A stretch of 64,000 nucleotides of DNA, taken from DAOUGC01 sp034429695. GTDB lineage: Bacteria; Chloroflexota; Anaerolineae; Anaerolineales; Anaerolineaceae. Location: assembly GCA_034429695.1 (NCBI GenBank), contig DAOUGC010000037.1:5325-69324 (forward strand). The letters are read 5' to 3'. Numbering within the stretch: the first letter of the stretch is position 1; each line of letters opens with the position of its first letter. Shown piece by piece: positions 53,818-63,557 of the stretch. The notes beneath the pieces are model-generated. The model did not search any database. It was not told the DNA's origin and saw nothing but the letters and a program-made list of their open reading frames with translations. The position numbers were made by a program, and so were the translations under genes.

Positions 53818-53846
53818 TTGAAACAGATCTTCTTTCTATTTATAAT
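53818..53846 (+). promoter_or_regulatory. Promoter of the ABC exporter operon
   Basis: TTGAAA (53818-53823), 17 bases, TATAAT (53841-53846). A 9-base-pair hairpin, GACGCACAG / CTGTGCGTC (53863-53887), lies in the leader. Confidence 0.75.
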
Positions 53847-53862
53847 TAACTTTCTGTCTACT

Positions 53863-53887
53863 GACGCACAGCCCGCGCCTGTGCGTC
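53863..53887 (+). repeat. Perfect leader hairpin of the ABC exporter operon
   Basis: GACGCACAG / CTGTGCGTC with a 7-base loop, no T-run after it; a regulatory or stabilising leader hairpin is possible. Confidence 0.65.
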
Positions 53888-53926
53888 TCATCGTGCCCTC
53901 TGGAATCCCATTTTAGGAGATACAAC

Positions 53927-55744
53927 TTGTCTGAATGGGCAGCCATCGATCAATATGATTTGAAAAGAGCCGTTTCGCCCAACCGCTTGACCGGGCTATG
54001 GAGGCTCATGACCGGCTACCAGGTGAAATATCTGGTCGCGACGCTGGCGCTTGGCATTTCCGCCACCGCCAAAACCGCCACCTACCTGTTGCTGGCATAC
54101 TTTGTCGACAATTATTTTGGAGACGCCGCCGAACGAACCGGCCTGGTGCTGATTGCCCTGGGCTTTATCGGGCTGGCGGTTGTGGAAGGAGCATTTACGT
54201 TCACCAGTGGGCGTCTGGCAGCCGAAACTGCCGAGGGAACCATCCGCCGCCTGCGCAACTATCTGTTTGACCATATCCAGCATCTGCCTTTTTCCTATCA
54301 CTCGCAGACCGAAACCGGCGAGTTGATCCAGCGCTGCACCTCCGATGTGGACGCCCTGCGCCGCTTCTTCGCGGACCAGGCCATCGGCATTGGTCGCATC
54401 ATCCTGCTGTTCCTGATTAACTTTATCGCCATCCTGCGCCTCAACGTCACCCTGGGTTTGATCTCCGTGATCGTTGTGCCGCTTGTGGTGCTGGTCTCCG
54501 GCTTTTTCTTCCGCAAGGTGTCCAAGGCTTACGAGTCTTACCAGGAGCAGGAAGCCACCCTGTCCACCACCCTGCAGGAAAACCTGACCGGTGTGCGCGT
54601 GGTGAAAGCCTTTGCGCGCCAGAAGTACGAGATGGACAAGTTCGAGAAGGACAACTGGGAGAAGTACGTTCGCGGCAAAAAGCTGACCCTGATGCACTCG
54701 CTGTTCTGGCCCGCTTCAGATATTCTGTGCGGCGCGCAGATCCTGGTGGGGTACTTCATCGGCGCCAGCATGGCCATCAGCGGCGAAATCAGCGTCGGAA
54801 CCTACCTGGCATATGTCGGTCTGGTGGTGTGGATCATCTGGCCCATGCGCAACCTGGGCCGCTTGATCGTGCAGATGTCCACCGGCATGGTTTCCTACAA
54901 CCGTGTCATGGAAATCATCCGTCAGAACCGCGAACCGCTGGATGAAGGTGACCATCACCCCACCGGCATGGTAACCGGTGACCTGCAATTCAAGGATGTG
55001 TGCTTCCAGTATGAGGACGGCAATGAGTCGGTGCTGGAGAACATCTCCTTTACGGTAAAGCCGGGTCAGGTGGTGGCGCTGTTGGGTTCCACCGGTTCTG
55101 GAAAGACCTCGCTGGTCAATCTGCTGCCACGCTTCCATGAGTATACCGGCGGGTCGATCCTGCTGGACGGGGTTGAGCTTAACCGCTACACCCGCCGCTA
55201 CCTGCGCTCGCAGATCGGCATTGTGGAACAGGAACCCTTCCTATTCTCGCGCAGCATCCGCGAGAACATCACCTACGGCGTGGGCCGCCAGGTGACGGAT
55301 GAGGAAGTGGAACGCGCCGCAAGCATCGCCGCCATCCACGACGTGATTATGACCTTCCCCGAAGGCTACCAAACTTTGGTGGGCGAAAAGGGCGGCACCC
55401 TGTCTGGCGGACAGAAACAACGTGTCGCCATTGCCCGCACCCTGCTCAAGAACCCGCGCATCCTGATCCTCGACGACTCCACTTCATCCGTGGACACCGA
55501 GACCGAGGCCGAAATCCGTGAGGCAATGCAATCGCTCATGCAGGATCGCACCACGTTTGTGATCGCCCACCGCATCCAATCCATCATGACCGCCGACCTG
55601 ATCCTGGTGCTTGACCAGGGGCGCATTGTTCAGTGCGGTGTGCACGACGAGCTGGTACAGCAGGAAGGCATCTATCGGCAGATTTTCGACATCCAGACTC
55701 GCATTGAAGATGAGCTGGAAAAGGAGATTGCCAGTGTCAACTAA
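53927..55744 (+). CDS. Heterodimeric ABC exporter subunit 1 (degenerate Walker B)
   Basis: A 605-residue half-transporter: six membrane helices (residues about 20-330) then an ATPase domain. Walker A LLGSTGSGKTSL, signature LSGGQKQR and Walker B LILDDSTSSVD, in which the catalytic Glu is Asp. That is the mark of the degenerate-site subunit in BmrC/BmrD or TM287/288-type exporters. Start is TTG 53927 with AGGAG seven bases upstream. It overlaps the next gene by 11 bases. Likely exports lipids, drugs or peptides. Confidence 0.92.
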   Translation: MSEWAAIDQYDLKRAVSPNRLTGLWRLMTGYQVKYLVATLALGISATAKTATYLLLAYFVDNYFGDAAERTGLVLIALGFIGLAVVEGAFTFTSGRLAAETAEGTIRRLRNYLFDHIQHLPFSYHSQTETGELIQRCTSDVDALRRFFADQAIGIGRIILLFLINFIAILRLNVTLGLISVIVVPLVVLVSGFFFRKVSKAYESYQEQEATLSTTLQENLTGVRVVKAFARQKYEMDKFEKDNWEKYVRGKKLTLMHSLFWPASDILCGAQILVGYFIGASMAISGEISVGTYLAYVGLVVWIIWPMRNLGRLIVQMSTGMVSYNRVMEIIRQNREPLDEGDHHPTGMVTGDLQFKDVCFQYEDGNESVLENISFTVKPGQVVALLGSTGSGKTSLVNLLPRFHEYTGGSILLDGVELNRYTRRYLRSQIGIVEQEPFLFSRSIRENITYGVGRQVTDEEVERAASIAAIHDVIMTFPEGYQTLVGEKGGTLSGGQKQRVAIARTLLKNPRILILDDSTSSVDTETEAEIREAMQSLMQDRTTFVIAHRIQSIMTADLILVLDQGRIVQCGVHDELVQQEGIYRQIFDIQTRIEDELEKEIASVN

Positions 55745-57560
55745 CTTTTACGAGGAAGAGGAGTTCAGCACTTCCTTTAGCGGCAAAACCCTCAGGCGCA
55801 TTTTTGGCCTGACCCGTCCCCACTGGCGCTGGGTGGTCGGCTTTCTGATCACCATCGTCATTGTCTCCATGCTGGACTCAGTGTTCACATTCCTGAGCAA
55901 GCAAATCGTCGATTTTGGCATCGTGGCTGGCGATCGCGAGGCGGTCATTCGTTACCTGACCATATACGCCGGTCTGCAGGTTGCCCAGGCAGCCATGGTG
56001 TTTTTCTTCATCTACCTGGTTGGCGTTCTGGGTGAGCGCGTGCGCTATGACCTGCGCCAAAAAATGTTTAATCATCTGCAGCGCCTGTCGCTGTCCTACT
56101 TCAGCCGCACCCCGGTCGGCTGGATCATGTCGCGCGTCACCTCCGACTCGGAGCGCGTGTCCGAGCTGATCACGTGGGGCTTGCTGGACTCCACCTGGGC
56201 AGTGGTGAACGTGACCACCGCCATGATCTTCATGTTGATCATCAACTGGAAGCTGGCGCTGATCGTGTTTGCCGCACTGCCCATTTTGTTGTTCGTCGCC
56301 ATCGAGTTCCGCAAGCGCATCCTCACCCAGTTCCGCGAGGTGCGCAAGATGAACTCACGCATCACCGGCCAGTACAACGAAAACATCACCGGTGTGCGTG
56401 TGGTGAAAGCCCTTGGGCGCGAGGATGAGAACAAAGCCGAATTTGGTGTGCTCACCCGTGACATGTACCGCGCCGGTTATCGCGCAGCCTGGTTGAGCGC
56501 GCTGTTCCTGCCCACCGTGCAAATCATCTCGGCCTTTGCGCTGGGAACCATTGTCTATTTTGGTGGGTTGCAGGCTGAATACGGCGGCATGACCATCGGC
56601 GGCATCCAGGCGTTCATCAGCTACGTCACCTTTATGATGTGGCCCATCCAGGATCTGGCGCGTGTCTTCGCTGAGTTGCAACACGCCATTGCTTCAGCCG
56701 AGCGCATCTTCTCGTTGATCGACTCCGACCCCGAAGTCAAGGATCGCTCCAACGCCTTCGACCCCGGCAGCATCAGCGGCGACATTGAGTTTGATCACGT
56801 CACCTTCCATTACGAGGATAACAAACCCGTCCTGCAAGACTTTAACCTGCACGTCAAACGCGGCGAGACCATCGCGCTGGTGGGCCCCACCGGTGGCGGC
56901 AAGACCACCACGGTCAACCTGTTGTGCCGGTTTTACGAGCCCAAACAGGGCGTGATCCGCATCGGCGGAGTGGATTACACCCAGTATTCCCTGAGCGCCA
57001 TTCAGTCCCGCATCGGCATGGTGTTGCAGACCCCGCACCTGTTCTCAGGCACCATCCGTGACAACATCCGTTACGGACGCCTGGACGCATCTGACGCTGA
57101 GGTGGAGGAAGCCGCCCGTCTGGCCGGTGCGCATGACTTCATCATGCGTTTCTCCAAAGGTTACGACGAGAACGTTGGGGAAGGCGGCAACCTGCTCTCG
57201 GTGGGCCAGAAACAACTGGTCAGCCTGGCACGCGCGGTGCTGGCAAAACCCGAGATCTTTATCATGGATGAAGCCACCAGTTCGGTGGACACGCTGACGG
57301 AAGCCTTGATCCAGCGCGGCATGGAAATGATGATGAAAAATTGCACCAGCTTTGTCATCGCCCACCGCCTGTCCACCATCAAACGCGCCAATCGCATTGT
57401 GGTCATCGAGGAAGGCAGCATCGCCGAGGTGGGTACGCACGCCGAACTGCTGCGCAAACGCGGCAAGTATTATGCTTTGTACACCCGGCAATTCCGCCAC
57501 CAGATGGAAGCCGTGCTCGATCCCTTCAAAGAGCCCGATCCATCGCCTGCACAGTCATAA
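55734..57560 (+). CDS. Heterodimeric ABC exporter subunit 2 (active Walker B, divergent signature)
   Basis: A 608-residue half-transporter with six helices and an ATPase domain. Walker A ALVGPTGGGKTTT, divergent signature LLSVGQKQL (canonical LSGGQ) and Walker B IFIMDEATSSVD with the catalytic Glu. The signature completes the degenerate site with the partner's Asp Walker B, while the other site is consensus. Start is GTG 55734 with AAGGAG seven bases upstream. Terminator at 57570-57600. Confidence 0.92.
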   Translation: MSTNFYEEEEFSTSFSGKTLRRIFGLTRPHWRWVVGFLITIVIVSMLDSVFTFLSKQIVDFGIVAGDREAVIRYLTIYAGLQVAQAAMVFFFIYLVGVLGERVRYDLRQKMFNHLQRLSLSYFSRTPVGWIMSRVTSDSERVSELITWGLLDSTWAVVNVTTAMIFMLIINWKLALIVFAALPILLFVAIEFRKRILTQFREVRKMNSRITGQYNENITGVRVVKALGREDENKAEFGVLTRDMYRAGYRAAWLSALFLPTVQIISAFALGTIVYFGGLQAEYGGMTIGGIQAFISYVTFMMWPIQDLARVFAELQHAIASAERIFSLIDSDPEVKDRSNAFDPGSISGDIEFDHVTFHYEDNKPVLQDFNLHVKRGETIALVGPTGGGKTTTVNLLCRFYEPKQGVIRIGGVDYTQYSLSAIQSRIGMVLQTPHLFSGTIRDNIRYGRLDASDAEVEEAARLAGAHDFIMRFSKGYDENVGEGGNLLSVGQKQLVSLARAVLAKPEIFIMDEATSSVDTLTEALIQRGMEMMMKNCTSFVIAHRLSTIKRANRIVVIEEGSIAEVGTHAELLRKRGKYYALYTRQFRHQMEAVLDPFKEPDPSPAQS

Positions 57561-57569
57561 GCAAGTCAG

Positions 57570-57600
57570 AACAGCCCACCCATCCAGGCGGGCTGTTTTT
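57570..57600 (+). terminator. Intrinsic terminator of the ABC exporter operon
   Basis: ACAGCCC-A-CC / GG-C-GGGCTGT hairpin with a 6-base loop, followed by five T residues. Confidence 0.85.
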
Positions 57601-57656
57601 ATCCTTATGGATAACTGATTTTGCAACCTGTGTGGAAGATGTAATCCCTGCGTTGC

Positions 57657-57684
57657 TTGACATGACACCATTTCAGTGCATAAT
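57657..57684 (+). promoter_or_regulatory. Promoter of the Clp-like ATPase gene
   Basis: TTGACA (57657-57662), 16 bases, CATAAT (57679-57684). The leader of about 120 bases contains no gene. Confidence 0.6.
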
Positions 57685-57814
57685 AAATCTTGTCCGTTTC
57701 TTTTACGAAATCCAATTGCAGTTGGGATGTGAGATGGGCATCTTTCACGCCCCTGCTGCCAGATCCACAGGTGGGGCTCTTCCCCAGCTTATTCCATTAA
57801 CGAGGTAGCCATCC

Positions 57815-59983
57815 ATGTCTGATCAAAACAACCAGGCACTCACTCCAGGAGCCCAGCGGCTGGTTGAAGCCGCCAACCGCAAGAAAATGGAAGGCAATCA
57901 TGCCTACCTGGGCATCAACCACTGGCTGCTGTCACTGATCGAGCGCCATGCCGCCATGATTGAATCCCTGGTCGCCGGGTTCAGCATCAGCGAAATGCGT
58001 AAAAAATTACAGGCCGAACTGCGGGATGGCAAACCGGGCAACGCCCTGCCGGAAAACCGCCTGATTGAGGCCGCCACAGATGCCGCGCGTCAACGCGGCA
58101 AGGATGCTGCCGTCGAACGCGATCTGGCAACGGTCATCCTCACTGAGGCTGGTTATCAAATCGTCCAACCGGAACAGGTGGTGCAGCCCACAACCACAAC
58201 CAGCAGTGAAGTTCCATCCATGCTGGAACAGGCCAAACAACCCTTTAATGCACGCGCAAAGTCAGCAACGCCCACCCTCGACACCTTTGGGCGCGACCTG
58301 ATTGAAGCCGCACGACAGGGCAAGCTGGTGCGCGTGCTGGGGCGCGACGAGGAGATCCAGCTCACCATCGAGACGTTGTGCCGCCGAACCAAGCGCAATC
58401 CATGCCTGGTGGGCCCAGCCGGCGTTGGCAAGACTGCCATTGCCGAGGGACTGGCTTACCTTGTCCTGGACGGCAAAGTTCCTGCCCCCTTGCAAAATTG
58501 CCGCATCATCGAGCTGCATTCCAGCGCCCTAGTGGCGGGGGCGTCGGTACACGGCGAGATGGAAAAGCGCATGAAAGCCATCATCTCAGAAGCCAGTCAG
58601 GACGGCATCATCCTGTTTATTGATGAGATCCACACCATGATGGGTTCTGGTGGCATGGTTGGCACAACAGACATTGCCTCGATCCTGAAACCAGCGCTGG
58701 CGCGCGGCGACATGGCTGTCATGGCTGCCACCACCGATGAGGAATACCGCCGCTTTATCGAACAGGATTCTGCCCTGGAACGGCGTTTCCAGCCCATTCG
58801 CATCAACCCACCTTCACCGCAGATCGTTGTCCAGATCCTCAATGACATTTGCAAAGAACTGGGGCAAAAGCACAACATCACTGTGGCGAATGATGTCATT
58901 CCCTTCCTGGTGCGCTTTGCTGAAGAGTTCATGCGCAACCGCCACTTTCCGGATAAAGGCGTTGATCTGCTGGAGCAGTGTTTTGCACACGCCGTCACCC
59001 AGAATAAAACCAGTATCGACCTTGCCCTGGCCCGCGATGTTGCCCAGCGCATGATCGGCATGCCTCTGGCGCTGGAGGAACGCATCAGTATTTTGCGCAG
59101 CACCCTGACCGACCGTGGTCTGCTGCCATCATACGCAATTGAACAACTCATCAACCGGCTGCAGGTCACCCTGCGCGGTTTGGATCTCCGCACCAATCGC
59201 CCCAACGCCATCATGCTGCTTTCCGGTGACGCAGCCAACCAGTCGGATCGGCTGGCCGAATCAGTGGCTGAGGCGTTGTTTGGCTCACCAACACGCGTGA
59301 TCACCATTGACTTCTCGCGCATGACCGAGGACCACGACATCAGCCAGTTGATCGGTGCGCCTCCGGGATACGTGGGTTACAGCGACTCCCTGCCCCTGCA
59401 CAAACTGGCTCAAACGCCATGGTGCGTTCTGCGCTTTGAGAATATGGATTTCTGTCACCCTGCCATTCGTGAAACCGTGGCTCAGGCTTTTTATGACGGT
59501 AAATTGCAGGATGCACGCGGCCGTCCGATCCATTTCTCTGACACCATTGTGATTCTCACTGGCAACATTTCCATTCAAGCCCGCCATACCACCGGTTTCC
59601 TCACCAAAACCGAGGAAGTGGACCAGGATGAAATTGGCCGCGCGGTGGTGAATGCCATCGGGTCATCCATGGCGGAACAGATTGACCTGTTTGTCTACCG
59701 CATGGGCGGCGACAATGAAATCACGGATCAGTGGTTCAAGGATCACCTGATCTCCGAATTGACCGAACGGTACAACAAACTTGGACTGGAGATCAATTGG
59801 GATCCGGCTGCCATCTCATGGCTGTGCGAGCAATACCGTTGCAACTGGTCAGAACGTGACTGGGAAGCCTGGGTGGATAACGATTTCAGCCCCGTTGTCA
59901 TCCCCATTCTTCCTCCTCCGGGCATTATTAAATCCATCCTGGTAAAAATTGACAACAACCAGATCCAGATCCACGAACGATAA
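57815..59983 (+). CDS. ClpA/ClpC-like AAA+ ATPase with degenerate second AAA domain
   Basis: A 722-residue Hsp100-like protein. N-terminal about 115 residues are Clp N-domain-like. AAA1 is intact: Walker A GPAGVGKT, Walker B ILFIDEIHT, AATT sensor 1 and Arg finger ALERRF. The middle M-domain of ClpB is absent. AAA2 aligns with ClpA/ClpB but its Walker A reads SGDAANQS, Walker B is VLRFENMDF and the C-terminal GAR sensor 2 is missing. Pore loop GAPPGYVGYSD, GRPIHFSDT and TGN remain. Hence one active ring and one pseudo-ATPase ring are predicted. No ClpP nearby; 15 bases before the YbjN-like gene. Confidence 0.85.
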   Translation: MSDQNNQALTPGAQRLVEAANRKKMEGNHAYLGINHWLLSLIERHAAMIESLVAGFSISEMRKKLQAELRDGKPGNALPENRLIEAATDAARQRGKDAAVERDLATVILTEAGYQIVQPEQVVQPTTTTSSEVPSMLEQAKQPFNARAKSATPTLDTFGRDLIEAARQGKLVRVLGRDEEIQLTIETLCRRTKRNPCLVGPAGVGKTAIAEGLAYLVLDGKVPAPLQNCRIIELHSSALVAGASVHGEMEKRMKAIISEASQDGIILFIDEIHTMMGSGGMVGTTDIASILKPALARGDMAVMAATTDEEYRRFIEQDSALERRFQPIRINPPSPQIVVQILNDICKELGQKHNITVANDVIPFLVRFAEEFMRNRHFPDKGVDLLEQCFAHAVTQNKTSIDLALARDVAQRMIGMPLALEERISILRSTLTDRGLLPSYAIEQLINRLQVTLRGLDLRTNRPNAIMLLSGDAANQSDRLAESVAEALFGSPTRVITIDFSRMTEDHDISQLIGAPPGYVGYSDSLPLHKLAQTPWCVLRFENMDFCHPAIRETVAQAFYDGKLQDARGRPIHFSDTIVILTGNISIQARHTTGFLTKTEEVDQDEIGRAVVNAIGSSMAEQIDLFVYRMGGDNEITDQWFKDHLISELTERYNKLGLEINWDPAAISWLCEQYRCNWSERDWEAWVDNDFSPVVIPILPPPGIIKSILVKIDNNQIQIHER

Positions 59984-59998
59984 TTGAAAGGAGCCGTG

Positions 59999-60439
59999 AT
60001 GGAATTCTCCACACCATGCCAGAAACAGATCTATGAAAAGATCACCCCCTGGATGCACGAATTGTTTGGAACCTTTGTCCATATGCGTGATGACGCCCCG
60101 GCTTTTGCCGTGGTGGTTGGCACCGCTCTGGCACAGGTGTTCGTGGTTCCCTGGGGCGAGGATAACGCTTCTGTGACCATACGCTCCTATGTGGTCACCG
60201 GCGCGGAACCCACTTCAGAATTAATGCATTTCCTGCTGCGGGAGAACGACTCCATGCGTTTTGGCGCATTTGGGCTTGACCGCGATAATGACATCTTCTT
60301 TGAACATACCATTGTTGGCTCCACCGTTGACAAGGAAGAACTAAAAGCCTCGGTGATGGCAGTGGTCATCACCGCCGACCGTTACGATGAGAAAATCACC
60401 GAACGGTGGGGCGGACAACGCGCCATCGACCGCGGATGA
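59999..60439 (+). CDS. YbjN/type III secretion chaperone-like protein
   Basis: A 146-residue single-domain protein of the YbjN/CesT-like chaperone fold. Diagnostic FGLDRDNDIFFEHTIVGSTVDKEELKASV matches bacterial YbjN-domain peptide-binding chaperone proteins. ATG 59999 follows AAAGGAG. It lies 15 bases after the Clp-like ATPase, so the two are likely translated together. It may hand substrates to that ATPase. Function is inferred from position only. Confidence 0.78.
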   Translation: MEFSTPCQKQIYEKITPWMHELFGTFVHMRDDAPAFAVVVGTALAQVFVVPWGEDNASVTIRSYVVTGAEPTSELMHFLLRENDSMRFGAFGLDRDNDIFFEHTIVGSTVDKEELKASVMAVVITADRYDEKITERWGGQRAIDRG

Positions 60440-60454
60440 CCCAATATGATGATC

Positions 60455-60479
60455 AAACCCCGGGGCAACCCGGGGTTTT
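60455..60479 (+). terminator. Intrinsic terminator after the Clp-YbjN operon
   Basis: AACCCCGGG / CCCGGGGTT hairpin with a 4-base loop and a short T-run. Confidence 0.8.
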
Positions 60480-60513
60480 GAGTCTACAGATGCCCAACGA
60501 ACGGTTATACGCC

Positions 60514-60542
60514 TTGTCATTATCAACACTTTAAGTGATAAT
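60514..60542 (+). promoter_or_regulatory. Promoter of the diguanylate cyclase gene
   Basis: TTGTCA (60514-60519), 17 bases, GATAAT (60537-60542). Heptamers ATTATCA / TGATAAT / ATTATCA (60519, 60536, 60546) overlap it. Confidence 0.55.
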
Positions 60543-60552
60543 TTTATTATCA
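60519..60552. repeat. Three alternating heptamers over the GGDEF promoter
   Basis: ATTATCA at 60519-60525, TGATAAT at 60536-60542 and ATTATCA at 60546-60552. The last two form TGATAAT-TTT-ATTATCA. The set covers the spacer, the -10 box and the start region, as a repressor operator would. Confidence 0.55.
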
Positions 60553-60597
60553 AGCATTTAATGTAAATTCCCAAATCTTCAATATCGGTCAGGATCG

Positions 60598-63504
60598 TTG
60601 AGCAGAGCATCCATCCTCCTTTTCTCATGTGATGATTCCATCAACCGGGAAGTCTCCGGCATGTTGGAAAAATTCAGGTATTCAATCCTCGATAACCTGG
60701 GTTGTCTTGAAGATTGTGACCTGAACCGCTACGAGCGTATGCCCGATTTGATCCTGGTGGATGTGGAGGCGGGTAATCGGCAATTGCCCGATGACATTAT
60801 CCATCAGCTTGGTGATCGCATGGATATTCCTGTCATCCTTTTGGTTTCCCCGGATGATGAGGGTTTGTTCAACACGATCCACATCAATCATTCAGTCGAA
60901 TACATGGTCAAACCGGTCGAAGAAGAGACCCTGTTGACCGTGCTGGAAATTGCCCGACTAAAAAGTACCATCATTCGCCAGTCAAAAACTGATAATGCCC
61001 TCTTCCAGGTCATGATCCGCAATATCGAAGAAGGCATGGGTATTGTGGATGCCGACGAAAACTTTGTTTATGCCAACCCGGCAGCCGAGAACATTTTTGG
61101 GGTGGACACGGGCAAACTGGTTAATCGCAACCTGATTGATTTTGTCGACCCGGATTATTCTTCTTATATCCAGCAGCAGACCCACAGTCGAAAACGCGGC
61201 GAAAGCAGCAAATACGAAGTATGCATCACCCGTCCGGATGGCGAACGACGATGCATCAACGTGACCGCCGTTCCCTGGTTTGACCATGCCGGCACATTCT
61301 CCGGTACCTTTGCGGTTTTTCTGGATATCACCGAACGCCGGCAGATCGAGGCAGCCGAACAGGAGCAGCGCGTATTGGCTGAAGCCCTGCGGGAGACTGC
61401 GGCAGTTCTTAACAGCACACTGGATATTAACGAGATTTTCCACAGAATTCTGCTGATTGTTGGCAAGGTTGTGCCCCACGACAACGCCAATGTCATGCTG
61501 CTGGAAGGCATGAACTCCCGCCTGATCCTCAATAAACCCATTGACGAAGCTGATTCCGCCCTCACAGAAATTACCACCATCATCAACCCGCAATCCACGC
61601 CGACACTGAGACAAATGCTGGAAACACGCGAGCCGGTGGTGATCCCATGCACAAGCGATTACTCGGGCTGGATCATGACTGAAGTCACCCGCTCCATCCG
61701 GTCTTATCTGGGCGCCCCCATCCTGATCAATCACGAAGTGGTTGGATTTATCAGTCTCGATAGTGTTACTGATAACTTTTATCAACCCATTCATGCTGAG
61801 CGGTTAAAGGCATTCGCCAACCAGGCTGCCATTGCCATGCAAAATGCGCGACTTTTTAATGAAGTAAACAGCCGCGCGCACTTTATCACCAAGCTCAATG
61901 AAATGACCCGCACAGCGGTTGAATCCATTCCGTTGAATGAAATGCTGTCAAAGATTACCGACCAACTTGGCGAGGCATTTGGCAGTCAGGCGGCTTTCAT
62001 CAGCCTGTGGGATGAAACCACTCAATCCAACAAGGCTTTTTCCACCTCTGAATGGGTGCGTTCCTCACTTCACCGCTCCGCCCTAGTGGAAGCGATGATC
62101 AACATCCGAAGCGATCAATCCATCACCCACTCAGTTTTGCAATCCGGCAAACCCATGCGATTGAGTGGACACGAAGGATTCCCCGGGCTCGAAATCATGA
62201 AACAGATGGGCTTCGAGATCTCCTCCATTTTGGTTTTGCCGCTTTTGGTGGGAGATAAGAAACTCGGAGCGCTTTACATCGCCCATGATCATCCTTATGT
62301 GTTCAGGGATGAAGAAATCTCCATGGGTATGCAGGCCGCCAGTCATATCGCCCTGGGGATCGACCGCACCCTCAGTTACCTGGCTGAACAACAGCGAACG
62401 GTGGAACTCACCCGCGCCAATAACCGCATCACCTCGCTAAGCCGCCTCGCCACCCGCCTGGAAACCATGCCCAATCCATATGACATGATGGAGACTCTGG
62501 GAAATGAACTGGAAAGCATGGGCATCCACTGCATGGTTGATCAAAAAGACCCCCGAACGGGCAAACATGCCGTGCGTTATCTTTCTGTTCGCCAGCCAAG
62601 CGCAGAAGCCAATGAATCGTTGCTGGAGTTTCACCAGCGTTTGTTGCAAATTGCACTCGAGTCAGGCGATCGGTTAACCGGCGTTCTGGTAAATCGTCAA
62701 CCGCTGGTGCTTATTCACCTGTATGAAGTGATGACCCAAAACATGCCGGGCGCCATGGCAGATCGCGCGCGCTCCATGCTGGCGCTATCGCAAATAACCC
62801 CCACTGCACTGGGCATGTACCTGCCGCTCATGGTTGGCAAAGAGGTGACCGGCTTGCTGGTGCTGTGGGGTGAAGACCTGACCGAACAGGATCTTCCCAC
62901 CATGACCGTTTTTGCCAGTCAGGTGGCCATTGCCATGGAAAACAACCGGCTGTACAACGAAGTCCAACAACTTGCCGTCACCGATCACCTGACCAATCTG
63001 TTCAACCGGCGCGGCCTGTTTGAGATGGGTGAGCGCGAGTTGAAATACGCACGCCGGTTCCATCGTCCGGTATCCTTGATCATGATGGATCTGGACCATT
63101 TCAAACGTATTAACGATGGATACGGTCACAGTATTGGCGACCAGGTACTGGGTGTGATCGGAGAACGCTTCCGCAAAAACCTGCGCGAGGTGGATTTGAT
63201 TGCGCGTTACGGCGGCGACGAGTTTGTCTTTGTCCTCCCTGAGACCGATCTGGTGGCCGCACAACTGGTGGCAGAACGCCTGCGCCGGCTGGTGGAAGGT
63301 GAACCCTGCCTCACCACCAGCGGGCCCATGTCGGTGACAGCATCAATTGGTGTAACCTGCAGCCCGCGCGGTACGCTTGACCTGCCCAGCCTGATCCACC
63401 GCGCTGACATGGCCATGTATACAGCCAAAGAGTCGGGGCGCAATTGCATCATGTCAGACGCTGGCGGTTTTCGACCCGCTGAAGTTACCAGTTCTTCTGA
63501 CTGA
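60598..63504 (+). CDS. PAS/GAF diguanylate cyclase
   Basis: A 968-residue signalling enzyme. Order: an N-terminal receiver-like domain (LLFSCDD, D55 in LILVDVEAG, YMVKPV), a PAS domain (VMIRNIEEGMGIVDADENFVYANPAAENIFG), three GAF-like regions (residues about 250-430, 430-600 and 610-790) and a C-terminal GGDEF domain. The active site is GGDEF in LIARYGGDEFVF, and RxxD (REVD) five residues upstream is the usual c-di-GMP inhibition site. It should make c-di-GMP. Start at TTG 60598 with AGGA upstream, uncertain. No EAL domain. Confidence 0.9.
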   Translation: MSRASILLFSCDDSINREVSGMLEKFRYSILDNLGCLEDCDLNRYERMPDLILVDVEAGNRQLPDDIIHQLGDRMDIPVILLVSPDDEGLFNTIHINHSVEYMVKPVEEETLLTVLEIARLKSTIIRQSKTDNALFQVMIRNIEEGMGIVDADENFVYANPAAENIFGVDTGKLVNRNLIDFVDPDYSSYIQQQTHSRKRGESSKYEVCITRPDGERRCINVTAVPWFDHAGTFSGTFAVFLDITERRQIEAAEQEQRVLAEALRETAAVLNSTLDINEIFHRILLIVGKVVPHDNANVMLLEGMNSRLILNKPIDEADSALTEITTIINPQSTPTLRQMLETREPVVIPCTSDYSGWIMTEVTRSIRSYLGAPILINHEVVGFISLDSVTDNFYQPIHAERLKAFANQAAIAMQNARLFNEVNSRAHFITKLNEMTRTAVESIPLNEMLSKITDQLGEAFGSQAAFISLWDETTQSNKAFSTSEWVRSSLHRSALVEAMINIRSDQSITHSVLQSGKPMRLSGHEGFPGLEIMKQMGFEISSILVLPLLVGDKKLGALYIAHDHPYVFRDEEISMGMQAASHIALGIDRTLSYLAEQQRTVELTRANNRITSLSRLATRLETMPNPYDMMETLGNELESMGIHCMVDQKDPRTGKHAVRYLSVRQPSAEANESLLEFHQRLLQIALESGDRLTGVLVNRQPLVLIHLYEVMTQNMPGAMADRARSMLALSQITPTALGMYLPLMVGKEVTGLLVLWGEDLTEQDLPTMTVFASQVAIAMENNRLYNEVQQLAVTDHLTNLFNRRGLFEMGERELKYARRFHRPVSLIMMDLDHFKRINDGYGHSIGDQVLGVIGERFRKNLREVDLIARYGGDEFVFVLPETDLVAAQLVAERLRRLVEGEPCLTTSGPMSVTASIGVTCSPRGTLDLPSLIHRADMAMYTAKESGRNCIMSDAGGFRPAEVTSSSD

Positions 63505-63513
63505 TTCTTGTGA

Positions 63514-63542
63514 TTGACGGTTCCCGCATGTGATGATATAAT
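63514..63542 (+). promoter_or_regulatory. Promoter of tRNA-Glu
   Basis: TTGACG (63514-63519), 17 bases, TATAAT (63537-63542) with an extended TGA; the tRNA starts 15 bases after. Confidence 0.8.
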
Positions 63543-63557
63543 CTCGCCGTTCAGTCC

